Shown here one piece after another: positions 57,236 to 64,000 of a DNA stretch of 64,000 bases; within the stretch, counting starts at the first letter, position 1, and each line of letters opens with the position of its first letter. The notes below the pieces were generated by a model, which searched no databases, was not told the DNA's origin, and worked only from the letters and a program-made list of their open reading frames with translations. This DNA comes from Onstottus_B sp049273855 (GTDB taxonomy: Bacteria; Acidobacteriota; Blastocatellia; UBA7656), in the NCBI GenBank assembly GCA_049273855.1, contig JBASRN010000095.1:1-64000 (forward strand), given 5' to 3'. Position numbers and translations under genes: made by a program.

Positions 57236-59077
57236 TTGTTGAAGTCCAAATCTTTCGGCGCGGTTTGCGTCGTTCTGCTTACTGCCGCGATGCTTGCGCC
57301 GGCCACGTTCCCGATTGCCGGCGCGGCCCAGACCTTCAGGCCTTCGACCGCGCCTGATTTTGAGATGCAGTTCGGACCCTCCCCTTTGTACGCGCCGCAG
57401 TTCGCCAGTCCGTCAAACGTGCCGGACTTCGGCGCCGACTACTTCACCGGTCCCGTGTCGATGGCGTTCGATTCTCGCGGCAGGCTATTTGTCGGGACTT
57501 TCTCGGGCAAGATCCTGATACTCCTCGACCACAACGAGGACGGCGCAGTCGATCAAGTGAAGACCTTTGCCACGGGCGTGCTGATACCGCTCGGTCTTGA
57601 GTTTCGCGCGGATGGCGATCTGTTTGTGACCAGTAACCTTCTGGGTGGAGTCGGCCGCATCGTGAGGTTGCGCGATCAAGACGGCGACGACGTGGCCGAG
57701 GAGAAGACGATTATCCTCGACGGATTGCCGAGCGAAGGCGATCACCAGACCGACAAGTTGAAGTTTGGCCCTGATGGGTTGTTGTATTTTGGGCAAGGCT
57801 CATCGACCGACAACGGCACCCCCGAACCTGGCCGTGTTCCGGAACGTCCGTTCAACGCTACCATCGTGCGAATCGACGTGGACAACCCGCAGGCGTCGAT
57901 CTTCGCCAGCGGGCTCCGCAATCCGTTCGGGATGGCTTTCCATCCTGAGAACGGCCAACTGTTCACGACAGATGGTGGCTCGGGCGAGCTCTGCTCGTCG
58001 TGTCCTGAGGATACTTCCCCCCTCGAAGAGGTTAACTGGGTCGTACAAAACGGCCACTACGGGTTCCCGAGCTGTGAAGGCACACCGGACCCCGGCAATC
58101 CTGCGTGCGCGGGAGTTCGAGCTCCGGTTACTCAGTTTCCACAACATCTGACCCCGACCTCGATAACGTTCTACACGGGTCCGCAAGCCGGCGAGCCAAA
58201 GAATCAGATGCTGGTGACGTTGTTCAAACGGCTGGCCGGAACTGGGGGGAACCTGAAGCGGTTTGCGCTTGCCGGCAACGCGACGATAGGATTTCAAGCT
58301 ACGGAAATCGTGCCTCCGATCGCAAATTTCGGATTGATCGATCCGGGTGACGGCCCGGTCGATACCGCAATCGATCCGATCACCGGGGACATCTACGTTG
58401 CGCGATTCGATCCTGTTCATCACCGCGATCAAAACGAGCACCATCACTACATCTACCGCATCCATCGCGTTGGAAGCGACGCGCTCACATTCATTGGCGC
58501 GCCTAAACCGACGGCGGTCAAGGCTGGCTCGCAGGGCGTGACAATCTCGCTGTTTGGACGGCGTGTGAAACCGGGCGCGGTAGTCTTTGACGTAACGGAT
58601 GGGTTGGCGCTTGTGACTCTGCCGGGAACTCGCCCTTTTGAGTTTGTGGCGGAGCTGCCTGCAAGCGTGCTGGCCAGCGAACGCACAATCACGCTCGAGG
58701 TCAGGAACCCCGACGGCAGTCAGTCGAACCAACAAACATTTTCCGTTACTACGAGCGACCCTGACCCTCCGCCGCAATTGTCGCCGCAGCTCGCATCGTT
58801 GTTTGTATACAAGAAGAAGAGAAAGAAAGTGGTAAACCCACTGCGAGTCGAGGCCATCGTCAAGAAGCTGAGGCTAGTGGTGAGCGGGACTGATTTTGAC
58901 GCAGGCGCGCAGTTGCTGGTAAACGACGTCGCGCTTCAGCTAGTCAGCTCGTCTGCGACCGAACTGGTGGGACGTGTCACCAATCAAATGGTAGCTGCGG
59001 CCGGCGAGCTGAACGTCCAGGTCAAGAACTCGACCGGGAAAGTTTCAAACACGCTTAAGCTTGTCGTCAGTCCCTGA
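57236..59077 (+). CDS. Exported second sugar dehydrogenase-like beta-propeller with TIG-like domains
   Basis: This 613-aa protein has a signal peptide (VCVVLLTAAMLAPATFPIAGA). It has an NHL/GSDH-like propeller (GPVSMAFDSRGRLFVGTFSG, LRNPFGMAFHPENGQ) and two C-terminal Ig/TIG-like modules (GVTISLFGRRVKPGAVVFDV; LRLVVSGTDFDAGAQLLV), the last similar to the tail of the preceding gene. The Cys-rich CSSCPED insert and HHRDQNEHHHYIYR His cluster are unusual. TTG 57236 is chosen because AGGAG (57222-57226) lies 9 nt before it and it starts exactly at the signal peptide; a GTG at 57134 overlaps the upstream stop (GTGA) but would add 34 residues before the signal. Function is not known beyond the fold. 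Confidence 0.85.
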   Translation: MLKSKSFGAVCVVLLTAAMLAPATFPIAGAAQTFRPSTAPDFEMQFGPSPLYAPQFASPSNVPDFGADYFTGPVSMAFDSRGRLFVGTFSGKILILLDHNEDGAVDQVKTFATGVLIPLGLEFRADGDLFVTSNLLGGVGRIVRLRDQDGDDVAEEKTIILDGLPSEGDHQTDKLKFGPDGLLYFGQGSSTDNGTPEPGRVPERPFNATIVRIDVDNPQASIFASGLRNPFGMAFHPENGQLFTTDGGSGELCSSCPEDTSPLEEVNWVVQNGHYGFPSCEGTPDPGNPACAGVRAPVTQFPQHLTPTSITFYTGPQAGEPKNQMLVTLFKRLAGTGGNLKRFALAGNATIGFQATEIVPPIANFGLIDPGDGPVDTAIDPITGDIYVARFDPVHHRDQNEHHHYIYRIHRVGSDALTFIGAPKPTAVKAGSQGVTISLFGRRVKPGAVVFDVTDGLALVTLPGTRPFEFVAELPASVLASERTITLEVRNPDGSQSNQQTFSVTTSDPDPPPQLSPQLASLFVYKKKRKKVVNPLRVEAIVKKLRLVVSGTDFDAGAQLLVNDVALQLVSSSATELVGRVTNQMVAAAGELNVQVKNSTGKVSNTLKLVVSP

Positions 59078-59087
59078 TGTAAGTGCA

Positions 59088-59180
59088 CAACCCCGAACCG
59101 GTTGCATCCCAAAGCCCAGGGTTGCCGTACTCGGCTACCCTGGGAGCGCACGGCCAACGACGACCAACCCCAAAGGGGTT
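59088..59180. repeat. Compound palindrome (aaccccaaaggggtt type)
   Basis: Outer segments caaccccgaaccggttg and the near-perfect palindrome aaccccaaaggggtt (59166-59180) enclose an inner hairpin cccagggt/accctggg (59115-59122, 59137-59144) with a 14-base loop. It lies between two convergent genes and could serve as a bidirectional terminator. Confidence 0.7.
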
Positions 59181-59187
59181 GCGGCCT

Positions 59188-59739
59188 TCACCTAACCCTG
59201 CGATCCCAATCGCGTCGCAGGTATTTCGTGCGGATGATCTCCATATGATGAAGCTCATGCCCGGCTATGATGTACGCCAAAGCCCGCACGCTTACCGGAT
59301 TACCGTTTGCCTCGCCACGTCGATCCCAGGCCTTCTCGTTCAAGCCTCGCAGCAGGTGCAGGTTCGCGCGCCTGACGTGCTCAAACTCCAAAGCGAGATC
59401 GCTTAGGCTCTGCTCGTCGAATGCGGCCTCTCGCACATAGTCGTTCTGCTCGAACCCCGAGAGCGGCGTTTGATCGTTGCGCGCAAACCGCAGCACTCTA
59501 TATCCAAACACTCGCTCGGAGTCGATCAGGTGACCGACTACCTCTTTGAGGCTCCATTTGTCGGGCGCATAGCGAAACATGGACTGAGCGTCCGAGACAC
59601 CATTCAAAAAAGCCACGGTCTTGTCGATCTGCTCTTCGAGGGTCGTGATGATGTTCCCGTCCACAACGCGCGAGATGTATCGGTCATAGTAAGGCGCATA
59701 CTCGGTTGGCTCAGGACGAGCGCTTAACTGGTGTGACAT
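59188..59739 (-). CDS. DinB family protein
   Basis: This 183-aa protein of the DinB/YfiT four-helix-bundle family is the second one in the window. Metal-binding histidines are at KEVVGHLIDSERVFGYR and GHELHHMEIIRTKYL (H-x3-H at the end). The Arg/Asp-rich region DYVREAAFDEQSLSDLALEF is typical. It has a good Shine-Dalgarno AAGGGGG 8 nt before ATG. It has no partner gene next to it and converges with the sugar dehydrogenase-like gene. The true activity (often thiol-transferase or hydrolase-like) is unknown. Confidence 0.92.
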   Translation of the reverse strand: MSHQLSARPEPTEYAPYYDRYISRVVDGNIITTLEEQIDKTVAFLNGVSDAQSMFRYAPDKWSLKEVVGHLIDSERVFGYRVLRFARNDQTPLSGFEQNDYVREAAFDEQSLSDLALEFEHVRRANLHLLRGLNEKAWDRRGEANGNPVSVRALAYIIAGHELHHMEIIRTKYLRRDWDRRVR

Positions 59740-59908
59740 TTGCGAACCCCCTTTTCTGTTGTGATGATCTGCTTAACGATCAAACCGCCGTCTCGGTTTC
59801 ACGGCTCTTCGAACATTCAGGCTCCCTTATCGATCGCGCATAAAGCAAGGAGTGTTCGTATAGCATCAGTCGGGATATTGGGTCGATTCGTTACTACGCG
59901 GCAGTTTC

Positions 59909-60742
59909 TTACAAAGAGGTCAGACCACGTCGCGCGTCTATCTCTGCAAGGTACTCCATCGCGGCTTGCTCTGCACGAGCATTAGTTGTCAGCGCTTTGG
60001 AAGCGAGGGCCGCGCGCAGTTCTCGGTACATCTCCGCAGCCGCCCGAAGAGCCGCCGCGCACGCCACGTCGTCATGGGCCGCGATGGTCGCCCGCATCTG
60101 TCGCGCGAGGTTCGGCGCAGCAAACTCGAGCTTGCGCACTCCCGAGGGCCGCTCGCCGCTGACCAGCAGTGAGAGAGGCCCGAGCACTTCCGCGCGCAGG
60201 TATGAGAGAAAGCCGATTGCCTCGAACAGCTCACCTCGCCCAATCTTCGCGGCGCCGTAGTGAATCCATACCCAAAACCGATCCTCGATCCACTGGATGT
60301 CGGGGTGAGGATAACGCGCGGCCCCGGTGCAAAGGGCCGCGCTAAGCCGGCCGTCACGCTCCCAGAGAACCGCGGGATCCTCGACGCGAGTTGCCGCGTC
60401 GGCCAGGCTGATAAACTTGAGATCAACGTGAAGTAGTGGCGGACCGTACAGACAGACCAAGAGCCTCGGCTCGCCCACGTGCTCGCCGGTGAACGAGGCA
60501 AGCAACGGGCCGATGCCCGCGGCGATTACGTTTCGCTCGTTCAAGACTGTTTCGTAAGCCGCCGGTTCAACGGCGATGATGAGGTCGAGATCGCTGAATT
60601 CGTCGATGGACTGAGTAAGGTAAGAACCACCAGCGGCAACTCCGACGAGACGTGAATCCTGTTTCAGCCGATCCACCGCGCTTCGGAGAAACCCGGCGTG
60701 GGGCTCAGGGAGTGCGGTGCTGTCCGCGTTGGGCTCCATCAT
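59909..60742 (-). CDS. Nucleotidyltransferase-fold protein
   Basis: This 277-aa protein has the pol-beta-type signature AAGGSYLTQSIDEFSDLDLII (G-G-S then D-x-D), with a helical C-terminal half (FLSYLRAEVLGPLSLLVSGE, RQMRATIAAHDDVACAAAL) like aminoglycoside adenylyltransferases or stand-alone NTases. A third catalytic Asp is probably in LLHVDLKFISL. ATG 60742 overlaps the TGA of the tandem-GNAT gene (ATGA). Drug-modification cannot be claimed without specific residues. The two transferases may act together on one small molecule; this is inference. Confidence 0.8.
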   Translation of the reverse strand: MMEPNADSTALPEPHAGFLRSAVDRLKQDSRLVGVAAGGSYLTQSIDEFSDLDLIIAVEPAAYETVLNERNVIAAGIGPLLASFTGEHVGEPRLLVCLYGPPLLHVDLKFISLADAATRVEDPAVLWERDGRLSAALCTGAARYPHPDIQWIEDRFWVWIHYGAAKIGRGELFEAIGFLSYLRAEVLGPLSLLVSGERPSGVRKLEFAAPNLARQMRATIAAHDDVACAAALRAAAEMYRELRAALASKALTTNARAEQAAMEYLAEIDARRGLTSL

Positions 60743-61734
60743 CTTTCAACGCCTGCTCTCTTCTCGCGGAAGAACACCGGAAACGTGTGAATGGTTCTGA
60801 AGCCGCACGATTCATACAAATGCAGCGCGCTTGCGTTTGCGCTCGTCACCGCAAGCGAAACTGAATCGAAGCCGCGGCGCATGTACTCAGTCAGCGCGCT
60901 ATTTATCATCCGCCGGCCGAGCCCGCGTCCTTGATGAGCCGGGTGCACCGATATCTGCCCGATATGCCCCGCGCCCGGAGCAATGCGAGACCCGATCAGC
61001 ACGCCTACGAGCCGGCCGGTCGCGCTCTGATAAGCCACTCGCGAAACCCCATTCAAGAAATCGCCACACCAGATGTGATCAGTCAGGATGGTCAGAAGCT
61101 CGGCGCAACCCGACTCGGTGCGGTACTGGGTGTTGATGCGCGAGTCGTGCTGCCCTCGATACGAGCGGTGAATCACCTCGGCCGCCCGGGTGAAGTCGTC
61201 TTCTTCCCATGGCCTTATTGAAAGGCCGGCATTAGCGCCCTCAAACTCCTGCGTTCCACTCTGTGCGCTGTCGGCTGAACCGAGCTCCATCGTCATGTAC
61301 TGGCGGTCGAAGCGCTCGAACCCGCAAGATTCCAGCAATGCGGTTGAAGCATCGTTGCCGACACCGACGCACTGGCTCTCAATTCGCCTCGCGGCAGGCG
61401 TGTGCTCCAACTCGTCGAGCACAACGGCGGTCATCCGCCGATCGATGCCGAGGCCGCGCCAGCTTCTCGAAACGTAGATGTCGCCGATCGAGCCGCGGCC
61501 GCTTTCGATCACGTAGTAACTGAAGCCTACCGGGAGCGCCCCGCTCATCGCGACAAAGCCGGCCAGCTCGCCCTCGCGCACCACTTGCCTGATCGTGCGG
61601 CTCGGCCAGCTGTAGTCCCATCTCAAAAGCTCGAGCCATTCGGAACATTGCTCGTCAAAGAGGGGTTCAAGCGCGGGGAAGTCCGCCTCGCGGAGAGGGA
61701 TTATTTTAGTGTTTGGTAGCGGAGCCGTTGCCAT
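60739..61734 (-). CDS. Tandem-GNAT acetyltransferase
   Basis: This 331-aa protein has two full GNAT domains. Domain 1 (residues 10-150) has IGDIYVSRSWRGLGIDRRM, with R-x-x-G-x-G/D at the acetyl-CoA loop, and GVGNDASTALLESCGFERF. Domain 2 (170-331) has IGQISVHPAHQGRGLGRRM (Q-G-R-G-L-G) and TSANASALHLYESCGF. Such double GNATs include mycothiol synthase-like and antibiotic-related enzymes; one half may be a binding module. It precedes the nucleotidyltransferase with ATGA overlap, so the pair is co-translated. Weak Shine-Dalgarno. Mycothiol synthesis itself is unlikely in this organism. Confidence 0.9.
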   Translation of the reverse strand: MATAPLPNTKIIPLREADFPALEPLFDEQCSEWLELLRWDYSWPSRTIRQVVREGELAGFVAMSGALPVGFSYYVIESGRGSIGDIYVSRSWRGLGIDRRMTAVVLDELEHTPAARRIESQCVGVGNDASTALLESCGFERFDRQYMTMELGSADSAQSGTQEFEGANAGLSIRPWEEDDFTRAAEVIHRSYRGQHDSRINTQYRTESGCAELLTILTDHIWCGDFLNGVSRVAYQSATGRLVGVLIGSRIAPGAGHIGQISVHPAHQGRGLGRRMINSALTEYMRRGFDSVSLAVTSANASALHLYESCGFRTIHTFPVFFREKRAGVER

Positions 61735-61804
61735 TCTGGTTGTGTGTTGAGAAGGAGAAAACTCCTTGCGGGTTGTCTCCGTTCACGATGCCTTTATGCA
61801 CACT

Positions 61805-61908
61805 CCTGTATGGGCGGCGCTCCGTGGCCGCCCCTCGATCCGAGATACACGAGACCAACAACGTGCAGCCTTCACCGAGGGGCGGCCACGGAGGGCCGCC
61901 CCTACGGG
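61805..61908. repeat. Dispersed inverted repeat family A, copy 3
   Basis: The arms (cctgtatgggcggcgctccgtggccgcccctcg at 61805-61837, and the complement at 61876-61908) are complementary with few mismatches and a 38-bp loop. The element lies between the GNAT gene and the permease gene, on the downstream side of the latter. Confidence 0.85.
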
Positions 61909-64000
61909 CTATTGCGCGCGCAGAGTCACCAACGGCTTTCGCGAGAGCACGTCAAAGGTCGAGATCGCGCCTACCACCGTCACAAGCGCAACCGTAGCCG
62001 CGACCCCGCCGAGATTGATCGCAGCAGTGAACATCCACGGGATCTCGAACACCCATTTCGACGCGGCAAAGGACAACCCGGCGCCTGCCGCCGAGCCGAT
62101 GATTCCAGCCACCAAACCCATCAGCCCGTACTCGGCCAAAAGGATTTTTAGCAATGTTTTTCGCTTCGCACCCAGCGTCTTCAGCACTGCCGTCTCGTAG
62201 ACGCGTTGGAACTTGGTCATGGCAAGCGACCCGGCAAGAATCAGAATCCCGCTCAACAACACGAACAGCCCGACAAACGAAATCGCCAGCGTGATGTTGT
62301 TGATGATTCGTTGAATCGCGCGAACGACGTCGACTACATCTATCACCGAGATGTTCGGGTACTTGTCTACGAGCGCGCGCTGGAAACGCGAGCGGTCGAT
62401 CTCATCGGCTGGTCCGTTGAGCGCCCCGATCATCATTTGCGGCGCGTTCTCCAAAGCGCCCGGGCGAAACAGCACCATGAACCCCGTTCGCGAGTTGCGC
62501 CAGTCGACGTGCCGGATGCTTGTCACTTGTGCTGTCAACTTGCGGCCTTGAACGTCGAAGGTGATCGAGCCGCCCACGTCTAGCCCCGACAGACCTTTCA
62601 TGCTCTCTTCGATCGAGACCTCTGGCTCGGGTGAAGGCGTCGTGTCCCAAAAGTTGCCCGCGATCACTTTTTCGTTCTCTGCAAGCGCCGGCCGGTAGGT
62701 CACCACATACTCGCGCCCAAGCCGCCCCCGTTCTCGTTTCATCTCCGGGTTGTCGAAGTCGACCTCGGCGCCGTTGATCGCAACGATGCGTGTGCGGATC
62801 GTGGGGACGAGTATCGGCCTTGCGCCGGTGAAGTTTTGCACGATGTCGGAGACGCCTTGCTCCTGATCCTTCTGCACATCGACCAGAAACATGTTCGGAG
62901 TGTCGCCGCGCTGGGTTATGTCAAACTCGGCCACAAGATTCGATTCAAGCGACTGGATCGTGATCACCAGGAACACACCCAGGCCGACGACCATGATGAT
63001 GACCCGCGTCTGGTTGCCGGGCCGGTGAAGGCTGTTGATCGCCTGTCTCAATGCGAAAGACGAGAACGGCCGCGTGCGCCGAACCATCAGGATCAACACG
63101 GTAGCCGCGAGGTAGAGCGCGCCGGCGGTCACTGCAAGCGCCACCAGGAAGAATGATCCGACGCGAAGCGAGCCCGCTTGCCACGAGACCAGCAGCAACA
63201 GGCTCAACACAACCACTATTGCGGTCGCCCAACGCAACGGGTCAAACTTGCGATGGGTCTCTCCGGCTTCTTCGCGCAGCAGCTCGTTCGGCTTGATGTT
63301 GCGGATTCGCAAAAGCGGAAGCGCTGAGAACAATATCGAGATCAGCACGCCGGCCCCGACTCCCTGCGCAATGGCCGAAAACCGAAGCCCGTAACTCATG
63401 TAAGGCGGCAGCGCGGCGGCGAACTTTCCGGCGATCAACAGAAGGACTGCCTTGCCGAAGAGAACGCCAAGCAGGCTCCCTCCAATGCCGAGCACGACCA
63501 CTTGCATCAGGTAGGCGGCCGTTATCCTCCAACCTGTCGCCCCTAGACACTTCAATACCGCGATGGTCTTCTTTTTCTGATCGATGAAGACTCGGGTTAC
63601 GTTCGAGATGCCGATCCCGCCGAGCACCAGAATCACCAGCCCGGTCAACGACGAATAATTCTCGGCTCGCGAGAACTGCTCCTGCAATCTCTCCTGCGAG
63701 TCTTTATAGGAGCGAATTGTCACCAGGCTGTTGTTCTTGAGCTCGCCGCGCAACTGTTCGAGGAGCGGCGCCATTTGACCTGGCCGCGTGGTGAGCAGGA
63801 TCTTCCGGCGAGCGCGGCTCCCAAACCCGGTGAGACCGGAGCGTTCCAGAGCCGCCCGCTCGATGAAGACACGAGGTCCGAGGCGAAAACTGCTTCCACC
63901 GCCCGGCTCCTGAGAGAACACTCCGCGAATCTGAAACGTGCTGCTGCCGATGTTAACTTCATCGCCAACCTTGAGTTCGAGCCGGTCGAGCAACGTCGAC
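61909..64000 (-). CDS. ABC-transporter permease, FtsX/YbbP-like, 5' end outside window
   Basis: The frame is open to the right edge (about 697 codons seen), so the N-terminus is missing. It is a large FtsX-like permease with two repeats of the MacB-like module. Membrane clusters: YSSLTGLVILVLGGIGISNV, AYLMQVVVLGIGGSLLGVLFG, GVLISILFSALPLLRIRNI; and AISFVGLFVLLSGILILAGS, MGLVAGIIGSAAGAGLSFA, GGVAATVALVTVVGAISTF at the end. A large periplasmic domain is between. Family members of this size usually pair with a LolD/YbbA-like ATPase for lipid, lipoprotein or ester export. The ATPase gene would be further right. The stop lies next to repeat A copy 3. Confidence 0.92.
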   Translation of the reverse strand, partial: STLLDRLELKVGDEVNIGSSTFQIRGVFSQEPGGGSSFRLGPRVFIERAALERSGLTGFGSRARRKILLTTRPGQMAPLLEQLRGELKNNSLVTIRSYKDSQERLQEQFSRAENYSSLTGLVILVLGGIGISNVTRVFIDQKKKTIAVLKCLGATGWRITAAYLMQVVVLGIGGSLLGVLFGKAVLLLIAGKFAAALPPYMSYGLRFSAIAQGVGAGVLISILFSALPLLRIRNIKPNELLREEAGETHRKFDPLRWATAIVVVLSLLLLVSWQAGSLRVGSFFLVALAVTAGALYLAATVLILMVRRTRPFSSFALRQAINSLHRPGNQTRVIIMVVGLGVFLVITIQSLESNLVAEFDITQRGDTPNMFLVDVQKDQEQGVSDIVQNFTGARPILVPTIRTRIVAINGAEVDFDNPEMKRERGRLGREYVVTYRPALAENEKVIAGNFWDTTPSPEPEVSIEESMKGLSGLDVGGSITFDVQGRKLTAQVTSIRHVDWRNSRTGFMVLFRPGALENAPQMMIGALNGPADEIDRSRFQRALVDKYPNISVIDVVDVVRAIQRIINNITLAISFVGLFVLLSGILILAGSLAMTKFQRVYETAVLKTLGAKRKTLLKILLAEYGLMGLVAGIIGSAAGAGLSFAASKWVFEIPWMFTAAINLGGVAATVALVTVVGAISTFDVLSRKPLVTLRAQ

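Overview
The window looks like a chromosomal segment of an uncultivated or little-studied acidobacterium, most likely of the Blastocatellia/Pyrinomonadales type. This is inferred from content: moderately high GC, an Oar-like TonB-dependent receptor with a carboxypeptidase-regulatory domain, a Ser/Thr kinase fused to a FlgO-like domain and TPRs, many exported peptidases (S9, S41, M19, DUF885, GGT), tandem PQQ-type sugar dehydrogenases and a reaction-centre-type di-haem cytochrome c. No rRNA, tRNA, CRISPR array, prophage or insertion sequence was seen.

Layout. 1-6909 (+) is a proteostasis block: the C-terminal part of ClpB, a small acidic protein, a release-factor-like protein (baeRF/eRF1 type, with a QGQ loop and a zinc ribbon), ClpP, Hsp20 and Lon. 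6970-10494 (-) holds small or hypothetical genes, a His-rich membrane protein and a DinB protein, plus a broken AhpD/CMD-like gene beside a dispersed repeat. 10943-16823 (+) encodes an RRM protein, a CarD-like regulator, an S9 peptidase, a serine hydrolase preceded by a 33-bp (AG)n tract, and phosphofructokinase. 16831-23046 (-) has a hypothetical gene coupled to a decayed RHH/RelE toxin-antitoxin locus, a Ser/Thr kinase, a DUF2270 protein and a CtpA protease. 23228-29427 (+) has an FAD oxidoreductase, the Oar-like receptor and lysA. 29437-36466 (-) encodes an exported esterase-TPR protein, a serpin translationally coupled to a DUF885 metallopeptidase, and a copper amine oxidase.

36575-46014 (-) is a lysine/diaminopimelate cluster: aminotransferase (dapC-like), orphan Phd antitoxin, dapD, dapA, dapB, a hypothetical exported protein, lysC, a small membrane protein, asd, an M20 peptidase (dapE-like), and tdk upstream. 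With lysA at 28 kb this covers every step of the succinylase route except DapF. 46110-54477 (mostly -) carries a TPR protein, GGT, a di-haem cytochrome, an orphan DUF433 antitoxin (+), a membrane dipeptidase, a diiron ferritin-like protein, an acyl-CoA dehydrogenase and TfoX. 54751-59077 (+) has a PAP2 phosphatase and two beta-propeller sugar dehydrogenase-like proteins. 59188-64000 (-) has DinB, a nucleotidyltransferase coupled to a tandem-GNAT protein, and a truncated FtsX-type ABC permease.

The intergenic spaces are rich in dispersed inverted repeats. Several have arms made of short direct repeats of 7, about 9 or about 11 bp. They explain false N-terminal extensions of several reading frames (dapB, dapD, the kinase, the TPR protein), so starts were reset. 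The most interesting leads are the ClpB-baeRF-ClpP-Hsp20-Lon block, the peptidase-serpin coupling, the decayed and orphan antitoxins, the (AG)n tract at a ribosome-binding position, and the periodic hairpin repeats.
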